Source of the DNA: an uncultured Synechococcaceae cyanobacterium | Lineage (GTDB): Bacteria; Cyanobacteriota; Cyanobacteriia; PCC-6307; Cyanobiaceae | Length of the DNA stretch: 47,923 nucleotides | Direction: 5' to 3' | NCBI GenBank assembly: GCA_902578445.1 | Contig: CACHDC010000008.1 | Location: 1-47,923, forward strand | In this document: positions 35,792-42,668 of the stretch, piece by piece | How the letters are laid out: each line of letters starts with the position of its first letter | How positions within the stretch are numbered: position 1 is the first letter of the stretch | The notes under the pieces: generated by a model | Database searches by the model: none | Told to the model about the DNA's origin: nothing | The model's input: only the letters and a program-made list of their open reading frames with translations | Translations under genes and position numbers: made by a program

Positions 35792-36010
35792 TTAATATTT
35801 TCTAATTTTTCCTTTTTTATTTCTAACTATGGCGTGGCAAGATTCAGGATGCCATTCATTCTGAATCTTGCCAATAAAATCATAAATAAATGAATCGGGA
35901 CATCCAGTTTTTTTTTGTAGTTCTGAAAGTTCTTCTTTAATGAATTCATATACACTCGTTATTACCCCTAAATTTTCTTCTTGGGAGGGAGCCCATTTTT
36001 TATTCTCCAT
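35792..36010 (-). CDS. Small hypothetical protein, 72 aa
   Basis: Soluble (NLGVITSVYEFIKEELSELQ; CPDSFIYDFIGKIQNEW), with a basic end. Overlaps the upstream 36000 gene by 11 bases, showing coupling. Family not recognised. Confidence 0.7.
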   Translation of the reverse strand: MENKKWAPSQEENLGVITSVYEFIKEELSELQKKTGCPDSFIYDFIGKIQNEWHPESCHAIVRNKKGKIRKY

Positions 36011-36191
36011 TAATATTCTTTAAATTATTTTCCACAATATCGTAATAGGTTATGTCTCCATAATCAGCATCTGAACAACATAAATCTCCATATAGTTCCT
36101 CTAACAAATCGTACGCATCTGAATACTTATCAAAACTTTGAGCTGTTAATTCGTCATTTTTCCCATCAATTCTAATTATTTTGTAGGTCAT
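36000..36191 (-). CDS. Small acidic hypothetical protein, 63 aa
   Basis: Acidic and Tyr-rich: SFDKYSDAYDLLEELYGDLC, then CSDADYGDITYYDIV. The SDAYDLLEELYG portion resembles small proteins of marine picocyanobacteria in style, but I cannot name a family. First of a coupled pair with the 35792 gene. Confidence 0.7.
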   Translation of the reverse strand: MTYKIIRIDGKNDELTAQSFDKYSDAYDLLEELYGDLCCSDADYGDITYYDIVENNLKNINGE

Positions 36192-36252
36192 ATTTTACTA
36201 GGATGCAAAAAGTTTTTTTTTGATTCATTAAATCATCTTATAAATAAAAATC

Positions 36253-36459
36253 TTATTTAGGAGTATTAGTTGGGTAAAGCTTCTGAATTTTATTTTTCTG
36301 AATTTCTATTTTTCTTCTTTCATATTTTTTGGCCATTATTTTTCTGATAAATAATTGTGGGATAAGCCAAACTAACGCAATAGCTATAGCCATGAAAGCA
36401 GGATTTCTCCACGTTAACCTAATAATCTCTTGTATAAATTCTTGATTGAAAATTTCCAT
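36253..36459 (-). CDS. Small membrane protein, 68 aa
   Basis: One hydrophobic helix (PAFMAIAIALVWLIPQLFI, about 20-38) followed by a strongly basic tail (KKYERRKIEIQKNKIQ). Probably inner- or thylakoid-membrane, tail in the cytoplasm. Not recognised. Confidence 0.7.
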   Translation of the reverse strand: MEIFNQEFIQEIIRLTWRNPAFMAIAIALVWLIPQLFIRKIMAKKYERRKIEIQKNKIQKLYPTNTPK

Positions 36460-36633
36460 ACATTAAATTTTGATGATAAAAATATCTTTGCTTTCTTTTA
36501 TAAAATCTTTTGCATTTCATAACCCATCATAACCTTAAAAAATCTAATAAGGCATTTTATAAATTTTTTCTTTTTCTAGTTTGTTTTCTTTTATATTTAG
36601 ATTTAGATTGATTTTTTATTTTTTAGTTTAGAA

Positions 36634-37299
36634 ATGTCGACTTATCTAGTAACAGGATCAAATAGGGGTATTGGATTAGAACTATGTAGGCAAATTCATA
36701 AGAGGGGAGATAACGTAATTGCAACGTGTAGGAAAGCTTCAAAAGAACTTAGAGATTTAGGAGTTAGAATTGAAGAGAATATAGAAATTTCTTCTGATGA
36801 GTCGATAAGAAATTTGTGTAAAAAACTATCTGGAGTTAATTTAGATTGCTTAATTCATAATGCAGGAATTTATGAATTTAATTCTTTCGAAAACTTAGAT
36901 AAAAAAAGTATTTTGCGGCAATTTGAAGTCAATGCATTGAGTCCAATATGTATGACTCAATCACTTAAACATTTTTTAAAAAGATCTTCAAAAGTTGCTT
37001 TTATCACAAGTAGAATGGGATCTATTGAAGATAATACATCTGGAAGTTCTTATGGTTACAGGATGTCTAAAGTCGCTTTGTCCATGGCAGCAAAATCACT
37101 TTCTATAGATTTATCAAGAGAAGATATTTATGTAGCTATTTTGCATCCTGGGTTAGTGAGTACAAGAATGACTGGCTTTACTAGAAATGGAATTAGTCCT
37201 GAAGAATCAGCAAATGGCCTTTTAAGACGTATAGATTCTTTAAATAAAAATAACTCGGGTACTTTTTGGCATGCCAACGGAGAAGTTTTGCCTTGGTAA
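36634..37299 (+). CDS. Short-chain dehydrogenase/reductase (SDR)
   Basis: 221 residues. Rossmann cofactor motif TGSNRGIG (7-14), NAG at about 77, an active-site Ser in FITSRMG, and YGYRMSKVA giving the YxxxK pair at about 141-145. Full-length classical SDR of the CsgA-like subgroup. The substrate is unknown. It is the only sizeable enzyme gene between the ligase module and the K+ channel. Confidence 0.88.
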   Translation: MSTYLVTGSNRGIGLELCRQIHKRGDNVIATCRKASKELRDLGVRIEENIEISSDESIRNLCKKLSGVNLDCLIHNAGIYEFNSFENLDKKSILRQFEVNALSPICMTQSLKHFLKRSSKVAFITSRMGSIEDNTSGSSYGYRMSKVALSMAAKSLSIDLSREDIYVAILHPGLVSTRMTGFTRNGISPEESANGLLRRIDSLNKNNSGTFWHANGEVLPW

Positions 37300-37416
37300 A
37301 ATCTATATTTTTATTTTTAAGAGATTTATATCGTTAATTTGTTAAAAAACTTTTAAATTTTTAACCAATTTCTTTCCTTGTTTAATTCTTTTAGTTATCT
37401 TTAGAAAAACATTAGT

Positions 37417-37428
37417 AAAGGAGGTGAT
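37417..37428 (+). promoter_or_regulatory. 12-base perfect Shine-Dalgarno
   Basis: AAAGGAGGTGAT is fully complementary to the anti-SD end of bacterial 16S rRNA (5'-ATCACCTCCTTT). It precedes a TTG start at 37432 by 3 bases. This is exceptional in a genome where most genes here have weak or no SD. Confidence 0.65.
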
Positions 37429-37431
37429 TCA

Positions 37432-37554
37432 TTGTCGTATCTACCGGAAAATGCGGTTATTAAAGGGGCCGTGAATTCAGAATCTTCATCACATTCATCG
37501 GTCTCTTTTTCTTTGATTAAGAAAAAAGGTTTTATAATAAACAGATTTATATAA
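37432..37554 (+). CDS. 40-aa small protein translated from TTG behind an extreme SD
   Basis: Frame from TTG 37432 to TAA 37552-37554. It reads SYLPENAVIKGAV followed by a Ser-rich stretch and a basic end. Codon use is more GC-rich than its neighbours. A strong terminator follows at 37573, so the unit is a discrete transcript of about 200 bases. It could be a peptide, a leader, or an sRNA containing an SD. I do not recognise it. Confidence 0.45.
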   Translation: MSYLPENAVIKGAVNSESSSHSSVSFSLIKKKGFIINRFI

Positions 37555-37572
37555 ATCAGTTACTTAATAATT

Positions 37573-37610
37573 AAAAGCTCTGCATTTCATGAAGTTGCAG
37601 AGCTTTTTTT
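37573..37610 (+). terminator. Strong intrinsic terminator
   Basis: AAAAGCTCTGCA (37573-37584) and TGCAGAGCTTTT (37596-37607) form a 12-bp stem with a T-run to 37610. Confidence 0.85.
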
Positions 37611-37640
37611 ATGAATTAAAATAATCTTTCAAAATTTACC

Positions 37641-37742
37641 CTATCTTTTTTGGCCGAAGTAAATTAAGGCTAAAAAAGATAAAGTGCTTACCAAAGCGAT
37701 TAAGTACCATCCAGTTGAGGAGTTGCTAGTTACTTCGTTCAT
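37641..37742 (-). CDS. Single-helix membrane peptide, 33 aa
   Basis: ATG 37742 to TAG 37641. Polar N-terminus (NEVTSNSST), one helix (WYLIALVSTLSFLALIYF), basic end. Its ATG is immediately adjacent to the stop of the 37743 gene. Last gene of a four-gene chain. Confidence 0.65.
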   Translation of the reverse strand: MNEVTSNSSTGWYLIALVSTLSFLALIYFGQKR

Positions 37743-37832
37743 TTATTTTGATTTATTGGAGGAATTGATTATTTGAGTGAAAATCACAATGGATATCATT
37801 AAAAAAACTAAAAGGATGTAAGTTACGTTCAT
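37743..37832 (-). CDS. Single-helix membrane peptide, 29 aa
   Basis: ATG 37832 to TAA 37743. One helix (YILLVFLMISIVIFTQII) and a short polar end. It is joined without gap to the genes on both sides, which supports real, coupled translation. Confidence 0.65.
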   Translation of the reverse strand: MNVTYILLVFLMISIVIFTQIINSSNKSK

Positions 37833-38087
37833 TTATAGAAAAATGCTAATTATTAAAAAGATTATTCCTAGAACTACAGTAACAATTGCTCCATCTACTA
37901 ATAAGTCTTTCCATGTATAACTTTTAAGCATCCTTGTTTTATCTTCTTCACTCATAAGGTTCTTTAACCACGTCCAATCTAAAAGCTGTGTCAATGCAAC
38001 ACCAAAAATTAAATGACCAAACAAAATACCAATTAGATCAATTCTAGAAATATCTTTAGTGAGACTCGTAATAATAAAAAAGTCCAC
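37833..38087 (-). CDS. Small two-helix membrane protein, 84 aa
   Basis: Hydrophobic segments at about 19-36 (LIGILFGHLIFGVALTQL) and 66-84 (GAIVTVVLGIIFLIISIFL) flank a charged loop with WTWLKNLMSEEDKTRML. Stop and next ATG are contiguous. Not recognised. Confidence 0.72.
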   Translation of the reverse strand: MDFFIITSLTKDISRIDLIGILFGHLIFGVALTQLLDWTWLKNLMSEEDKTRMLKSYTWKDLLVDGAIVTVVLGIIFLIISIFL

Positions 38088-38314
38088 TAGCTTTTTTCTT
38101 TATTAGATAAGGCTCCACCTTCTTCTTTGTATTTTTCCCAAGCTTCACTTATTTTCACTTTAGAGAAATTTTGTTTTCCCTCAGAGAATTTATTTCTGAG
38201 GTTATTTAAACTATTAGTCAGTTCTTTTTTTGTTGGTTCATCAAGAAAGTTTGATGTTAATTTCCATAAATACCAGCTACTAGCTAGAAGAAGAATTAAT
38301 CCCAGTAATTGCAT
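38087..38314 (-). CDS. Small membrane-anchored protein, 75 aa
   Basis: An N-terminal helix (LLGLILLLASSWYLWKLTSN) is followed by a charged helical domain (LNNLRNKFSEGKQNFSKVKI). Its stop shares one base with the next ATG. First gene of the coupled chain 38314-37641. Confidence 0.72.
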   Translation of the reverse strand: MQLLGLILLLASSWYLWKLTSNFLDEPTKKELTNSLNNLRNKFSEGKQNFSKVKISEAWEKYKEEGGALSNKEKS

Positions 38315-38406
38315 ATTAGTTTTTTCCCATCTTACAACTTTTCAAATGGTTTCGATAAATTAATTTATTTAATACCTGTAGAAATTTTTTTTGACCTAAA
38401 TAAAAA

Positions 38407-38562
38407 TTAAAACTTTAACCAGTGGAAAAATATTCTATCAAGTAGCCATATAGTTAGACCCCCTTCCAGGAAAGCCAACCAATACATCCCATAATCAGAA
38501 AATCCCATTTGCTCTTTTACTGTTTTAATTAATTTTTTGTGAGCTTGAATGAGATCTTTCAT
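38407..38562 (-). CDS. Small membrane protein, 51 aa
   Basis: ATG 38562 to TAA 38407. An amphipathic N-terminal part (KDLIQAHKKLIKTVKEQMGF) and one hydrophobic segment (MYWLAFLEGGLTIWLLDRIF). It lies 14 bases downstream of the zinc-finger gene, perhaps in one transcript with it. Not recognised. Confidence 0.62.
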   Translation of the reverse strand: MKDLIQAHKKLIKTVKEQMGFSDYGMYWLAFLEGGLTIWLLDRIFFHWLKF

Positions 38563-38576
38563 GGAGAATAAAATTT

Positions 38577-38828
38577 TTAAACCTGCTGATTTTCTTTTAT
38601 TGAGAATCCCTTACCGTAACAAGATAAACAGGTTTTAGTTTCATCTAATGAAATTCTTAGAAAACCTGCTCCATTACATCTAAAGCAATTTACTTTAGAA
38701 GTTGAGTAAAGTTTTGACTTGATTTTAGCAGCACGGTTTAAGTAAGAAACAGTTTCTTTACGACCGTTAGCTTGAGCAGCTTTATTTAAGAGCTTTTTAT
38801 AACTGACTTTTAGTTCTTGGGTATTCAT
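38577..38828 (-). CDS. DnaJ-type zinc-finger-only protein, 83 aa
   Basis: Two CxxCxGxG-type repeats: CFRCNGAGF (about 48-56) and CLSCYGKGF (about 67-75), half of a DnaJ central zinc domain and enough for one zinc ion. The N-terminal half is helical and basic (LKVSYKKLLNKAAQANGRKE). There is no J domain. Such modules can act as thiol or substrate-binding factors in cyanobacteria and plastids; the partner is unknown. Confidence 0.78.
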   Translation of the reverse strand: MNTQELKVSYKKLLNKAAQANGRKETVSYLNRAAKIKSKLYSTSKVNCFRCNGAGFLRISLDETKTCLSCYGKGFSIKENQQV

Positions 38829-39120
38829 CTTTTGAAGGAAACAAGGATTCGGATACAGGGAAAATAATTTTTTATATAATTAAAAAAACTAGGAATTTTC
38901 CGTTTATATTTCTGATCAGATCTCTTATGGAGATTAAAATAATATAACTAGAATTTGTTTTACATGTTTAGTATCTGGAGTATTCACTTGTATATTTAAT
39001 AGAAATTTTATATTTGACAAATTAAAAATATTTTGGGTAATCATTCAAGAAATCATTATTTTGTTCTAAAAAGGAATTTTTAAAAATTTTGTTGTTTAAA
39101 AAATTTTTAGCTCTAATAAA

Positions 39121-39246
39121 TCATCCAGCCTTTTTGAGGTTTTTTACTAAAAAATCATTTTCATTAGTAAGAACTTTGAGTTTAGATTTTTCCAACTCCT
39201 TTCTGATTTCGGGGTTTAAATCCTTTTTTGTCTCATTTAGATTCAT
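39121..39246 (-). CDS. Small charged helical protein, paralogue of the 35135 gene
   Basis: 41 residues, ATG 39246 to TGA 39121. Lys/Glu-rich; LTNENDFLVKNLKKAG matches the end of the 35135 product. The opposite-strand open frame in the same place is a Phe-rich shadow. Paralogy to a gene 4 kb away is the main support. Confidence 0.6.
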   Translation of the reverse strand: MNLNETKKDLNPEIRKELEKSKLKVLTNENDFLVKNLKKAG

Positions 39247-39308
39247 AAGATTTGTTCTTAAAATTATTTAAAAGACAGTTGAGATCATAGTGATCCCAAA
39301 AAAAATTT

Positions 39309-39418
39309 GTGGATAGTTTTTCTTAAAAGAAGATAATATTTTATTTTGCACATAGAAATTCAAATTTAATCAACATATTGTGGAAAACCCTGTTGAAAAA
39401 CGCTTAAAAAGTGGATAA
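39309..39418. other. Cluster of three DnaA-like boxes
   Basis: TGTGGATAG (39309-39317), TGTGGAAAA (39379-39387) and AGTGGATAA (39410-39418) each match the DnaA-box form TGTGGATAA in 8 of 9 positions, all in the same orientation, within 110 AT-rich non-coding bases. No dnaA or dnaN is in the window. Confidence 0.4.
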
Positions 39419-39531
39419 CTCTTCGGGAGCATTATCAAAACAAGCTTTTCTGGAAAAATATTTAAGTATTAATACCTCATCAAAAAAAATAAAATATAGT
39501 TTAAAAAGTAACGTAATCTCTTGTTATAACT

Positions 39532-39630
39532 ATGGGATCATTACTTTTTAAAAAAGATAAATTTTCTATACCAGAAGCTCATGTTGATAAAAAATTTAAA
39601 AAGTTTTTTCTTCATGATGTATCAAATTGA
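39532..39630 (+). CDS. Possible small protein, 32 aa
   Basis: ATG 39532 to TGA 39630, a Lys/Phe-rich frame (KKDKFSIPEAHVDKKFKKFF). No SD and no coupling. Weak candidate, listed because the surrounding 500 bases are otherwise empty. Confidence 0.3.
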   Translation: MGSLLFKKDKFSIPEAHVDKKFKKFFLHDVSN

Positions 39631-39778
39631 AAATTAAAGTGAAGAAAAATCAATCTAAACTTGAAATTTTTATTTTTTGTCATAGCTGATTAAAAATTGT
39701 TTAATTCGGTTTTCTCTATGACAAAAATTCCCAAACGCATGTTTAATCAAATAGGTTTGTATGAGTTAAATATTTAAA

Positions 39779-40015
39779 ATGACAGACGAAAAAAAGGATT
39801 TAAAAAAATGTTCTGGAAAGAAAAACATTATGTTTGCCTATGGTTTTATACAACTTGGTTCTAGTTTCGTATCGGCAATAGCTTTAGCTGCAATCGCTTT
39901 TGGATTCTGTTCAGTAAAAAAGGAATCTAAACTTTTTAATAAATGTGTTGCAGAAATAATTGAAGATGGTGGCACCAATTCTGAGGCCGTAAGGTATTGC
40001 AATGGAGGCAATTAA
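39779..40015 (+). CDS. Small membrane protein, 78 aa, four Cys
   Basis: Polar Lys-rich start, a helix at about 26-44 (LGSSFVSAIALAAIAFGFC), then a charged tail with CVAEII and YCNGGN. Cys pairs on the tail could bridge in the periplasm or lumen. Followed by the 40037 gene on the same strand. Not recognised. Confidence 0.7.
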   Translation: MTDEKKDLKKCSGKKNIMFAYGFIQLGSSFVSAIALAAIAFGFCSVKKESKLFNKCVAEIIEDGGTNSEAVRYCNGGN

Positions 40016-40036
40016 ACCCCCTCCCAGATTAATTAA

Positions 40037-40279
40037 ATGGATTCAACTTTTGATTTGATTATTGATTCTTTAAATGAAGATCCAATTGGAGAAACTGATC
40101 ATTTTATTTGGTTCATAACAGATATTGGCATTGTTGCCCTATTTAAAAGAGAGGAAAACTTTGAAACTTATAGTTCGAATGTTGAAATTGAGGCAAATAA
40201 AATTGCTTTAGACATAACTAAAGAAGAAAAAGAGTACCTCAAAATAAAAGAGAGACAGCTTTTCTTGTTTTATTCATAA
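40037..40279 (+). CDS. Small acidic hypothetical protein, 80 aa
   Basis: Soluble, acidic N-terminal half (FDLIIDSLNEDPIGETDHFI), with a charged helix near the end (EEKEYLKIKERQL). It lies 21 bases after the previous gene, which has a CCTCC-rich intergenic base composition but no clear terminator. Unknown family. Confidence 0.65.
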   Translation: MDSTFDLIIDSLNEDPIGETDHFIWFITDIGIVALFKREENFETYSSNVEIEANKIALDITKEEKEYLKIKERQLFLFYS

Positions 40280-40299
40280 TCTAGGATTTAGTTCTTGAT

Positions 40300-40494
40300 T
40301 TAGTAAGATGGCTCAAGGTTAAAGGCCGGCTCCATAATATTGTTTTCGCTAATTAATTCATAGGTTAGCTCTTTATTTAGGGCATTTATATAAGATGTAT
40401 AAAGTTTTCCCCAAACAAATTTAAATTCATCTTTACTTAAATTCTTGAAAAGAATTTCTCCTTTGAAGTAAATGTGATAAGAATCATTCATCAT
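40300..40494 (-). CDS. Small hypothetical protein, 64 aa
   Basis: Soluble (YHIYFKGEILFKNLSKDEFK, then FVWGKLYTSYINALN). Convergent with the 40037 gene. An imperfect inverted motif (GTAGTATTAGGTGCTAC, 40534-40550) lies about 40 bases upstream of its start and may be an operator. Not recognised. Confidence 0.62.
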   Translation of the reverse strand: MMNDSYHIYFKGEILFKNLSKDEFKFVWGKLYTSYINALNKELTYELISENNIMEPAFNLEPSY

Positions 40495-40587
40495 GGAAAA
40501 TTAATCTTATCCTTTTTAACGCAGTGAGATATGTATGTAGTATTAGGTGCTACTAAAAAGATATTTATATTTGGAATTTAAATACTT

Positions 40588-40899
40588 TTAGACTATCCTT
40601 GTATTCATTTTTTGTTTTTTGAATAATCCGACTGTCTCATCAAGATCCATACACGGCTGAATACTTATATCCATTAACCTTCTCCAGGGATGCCATTGCT
40701 TCCAAATTGTCTCAAGAGAATCTGCACTTACTACAGAATGTCCAATCCCATTTTGAACCATAAAAATCCAAGAATGAACCTCATAGTTTTCAGGTCTGTT
40801 TTGGGGACCACCTGATTCGTACCAATTAATTAGCATTTCTGCTCCTTCTTCTTGATCCTCGCCATCTGTAAATTCGTAGGAAATCAAATACCTTTGCAT
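40588..40899 (-). CDS. DUF3303-like small protein, 103 aa
   Basis: Pattern YLISYEFTDGEDQEEGAEML at the start, then ENYEVHSWIFMVQNGIGHSV and LETIWKQWHPWRRLMDISIQ. This resembles the DUF3303 (dimeric alpha-beta barrel-like) proteins of marine picocyanobacteria. Function unknown. Single gene. Confidence 0.7.
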   Translation of the reverse strand: MQRYLISYEFTDGEDQEEGAEMLINWYESGGPQNRPENYEVHSWIFMVQNGIGHSVVSADSLETIWKQWHPWRRLMDISIQPCMDLDETVGLFKKQKMNTRIV

Positions 40900-41000
40900 A
40901 TAGATTATTATTAAAATCTTTAAACTATTTTAACTCTAGATTTAGATATTGCCTCCTAATTTAATTAATGCTATCAAGCTTATAGAAGTGATTGTTTTAA

Positions 41001-41105
41001 ATGACTGAAAGATTTGGGAAAATCAAAAAGAATATTATGACTAATTTATCTTTTATAAATAAGACAATCTTGAAGTATTTTCAAAACCATGATCTATTCG
41101 TATAG
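41001..41105 (+). CDS. Possible small basic protein, 34 aa
   Basis: ATG 41001 to TAG 41105. Basic, Asn/Lys/Phe-rich (FGKIKKNIMTNLSFINKTIL). No SD and no partner. Listed as a weak candidate in a 280-base gap. Confidence 0.28.
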   Translation: MTERFGKIKKNIMTNLSFINKTILKYFQNHDLFV

Positions 41106-41182
41106 CACCTTTAGATAGATAAAATTTGATACTTTTTAAAACACAATAAATTAGTTACTATGTTTATGCTTAAGGGATTTTA

Positions 41183-41566
41183 ATGAAAAATAAAAAGGAT
41201 AATTGTGATCCAATTGATAATTTAGAGTATGAAAAAGTTCTAGAAGAAGAAATAATTAATTCCTACGAGAGTAAATTTCAGAAAGATACTGAAGAAGATA
41301 GTAAAAAGATTAAATTTTACAGACTTAAAAGAACTCCATTAGAAATACTAAATAGGACATTTTTCTTTTTCTTTATTGGGAGTTTTCTTTTCTCTTTGTT
41401 TTTAGCTTATTCAGAAAGTAAGTTGTGGTTCATACTTTATGTAATAAGTGCATTGTCTTGTGTCTTTTATACTCCTAATAGAAAAGCACTTAAAGAATTA
41501 ATAGCAGCTTGGCCAAATATAGAGGATCTCATTAAAGGGAGGAGTTTATGGAGAAAAGGCAAGTAA
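41183..41566 (+). CDS. Membrane protein, 127 aa
   Basis: The acidic/charged N-terminal 50 residues are soluble. Two helices follow at about 62-78 (FFFFFIGSFLFSLFLAY) and 83-97 (LWFILYVISALSCVF), then a conserved-looking YTPNRKALKELIAAWPNIEDL. Function not recognised. It starts a run of three closely spaced small genes. Confidence 0.75.
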   Translation: MKNKKDNCDPIDNLEYEKVLEEEIINSYESKFQKDTEEDSKKIKFYRLKRTPLEILNRTFFFFFIGSFLFSLFLAYSESKLWFILYVISALSCVFYTPNRKALKELIAAWPNIEDLIKGRSLWRKGK

Positions 41567-41573
41567 ATAGATT

Positions 41574-41666
41574 ATGAAACCTTTAAGTTTATTTAAAAAG
41601 TGGTTATTAAATATTCTTGTGCCACACATAGAGGGCACCAACAAGAAAAAAGAGGATAAAAAATGA
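41574..41666 (+). CDS. Small basic peptide, 30 aa
   Basis: ATG 41574, 8 bases after the previous stop; its TGA overlaps the next ATG (ATGA). Short hydrophobic middle (KKWLLNILVPHIEG) and Lys-rich end. Coupling on both sides supports translation. Confidence 0.58.
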   Translation: MKPLSLFKKWLLNILVPHIEGTNKKKEDKK

Positions 41667-41800
41667 GCCTTATACATCTTGGAATTATTTTTGAAATTTT
41701 TTTGTTTATGGGAGTTTTTTTATGGGTTAGGAAACTAACTAGTAAAGAAGGTAGGCAACCATCTCTATCAAAAAAAACAATTAAAAATCTCAAATTTTAG
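41663..41800 (+). CDS. Single-helix membrane protein, 45 aa
   Basis: ATG 41663 overlaps the previous stop by 4 bases. One helix (LGIIFEIFLFMGVFLWV) followed by a basic tail (RKLTSKEGRQPSLSKKTIKN). Not recognised. Confidence 0.65.
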   Translation: MSLIHLGIIFEIFLFMGVFLWVRKLTSKEGRQPSLSKKTIKNLKF

Positions 41801-41921
41801 AATTTTGATCACAAAATAAGAAATCTTTATAAAGAGATCAAATTTATGGGAAAATTCTTTACTTTTCCCCTCTCACTTTGTGTATGAAATCGGTTAGAAC
41901 ATCTATATTGTTTTTAAAAAT

Positions 41922-42275
41922 ATGGTTTCCTCCATTCAAGGTCTTGCTCCAATAACTAATCCATTAAATAGTGTCTTAATAGAAAAGAAACTAATAAATG
42001 TTGATCAAAAGTTCATTCAACTTGTTTCTCTGGCAGAAGGGTTACCTAGGACAGAAGTTATTGAAAGTGGAAGGAATTATTGGAGAGGTGTTTGTAGAAG
42101 CTTGATTTTTAGATTCCCTGATGATCTTGAAATTTTAAAGCTTGATGTAAGAAGTTATGTAGATAGATCAAAAGGAATTATTCAGATAAGATCTGCAGCA
42201 AGATTAGGGCAATCAGATTTAGGCGTTAATCTAAGAAGAGTGGAATACTTGTTTAATCAATTAGAAAAATTTTAA
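41922..42275 (+). CDS. DUF1499 family protein
   Basis: 117 residues. The family core is at about 70-112: KLDVRSYVDRSKGIIQIRSA followed by RLGQSDLGVNLRRVEYL, the DUF1499 signature. No signal peptide is visible here. The family is widespread in photosynthetic organisms, function unknown. Confidence 0.85.
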   Translation: MVSSIQGLAPITNPLNSVLIEKKLINVDQKFIQLVSLAEGLPRTEVIESGRNYWRGVCRSLIFRFPDDLEILKLDVRSYVDRSKGIIQIRSAARLGQSDLGVNLRRVEYLFNQLEKF

Positions 42276-42352
42276 TTAATCTATTTTTTATAAATATAAG
42301 CTTCTTTTTACTAAATAGGTGTGCTTTAATTCATAAGAATATTTGAAATGCC

Positions 42353-42484
42353 ATGGTAAAGATAATCTTAGTTGGAATTATTGTTGCGCTTGTATATTCT
42401 CAACCTGATCTTCGTCTTACAGTAGCTGATTGGTTAAAAGCAGCTTCTGATTTTCTTATTGAATCAGTACAAGTAAAACCATAA
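42353..42484 (+). CDS. Small protein with N-terminal hydrophobic segment, 43 aa
   Basis: ATG 42353 to TAA 42484. IILVGIIVALVYSQ could be a signal anchor, followed by an amphipathic helix (TVADWLKAASDFLIESVQ). Regular composition supports a real gene. Not recognised. Confidence 0.6.
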   Translation: MVKIILVGIIVALVYSQPDLRLTVADWLKAASDFLIESVQVKP

Positions 42485-42668
42485 ATTAATTTTTAATGAA
42501 GCATTAAATAAGACCTGAGACAGTAATCATTTGTTTAATGCATACAGCTACAAAAATAAATATTATTATCCTGCTTAATATATATTTCACTTAAACAAAT
42601 AAATAGTTTTAGGAACATAATAGAAAATTTTTTTTGAAATTTTTGAATAGTTAACGATAATAAGGGAT

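Noticed and set aside
39089..39271. Plus-strand 60-codon open frame
   Set aside because: Phe-rich, low-complexity shadow; the minus strand carries the better supported 41-aa gene with a paralogue.
41593..41793. Minus-strand 66-codon open frame
   Set aside because: It covers two coupled plus-strand small genes with ATGA overlap, which are more convincing.
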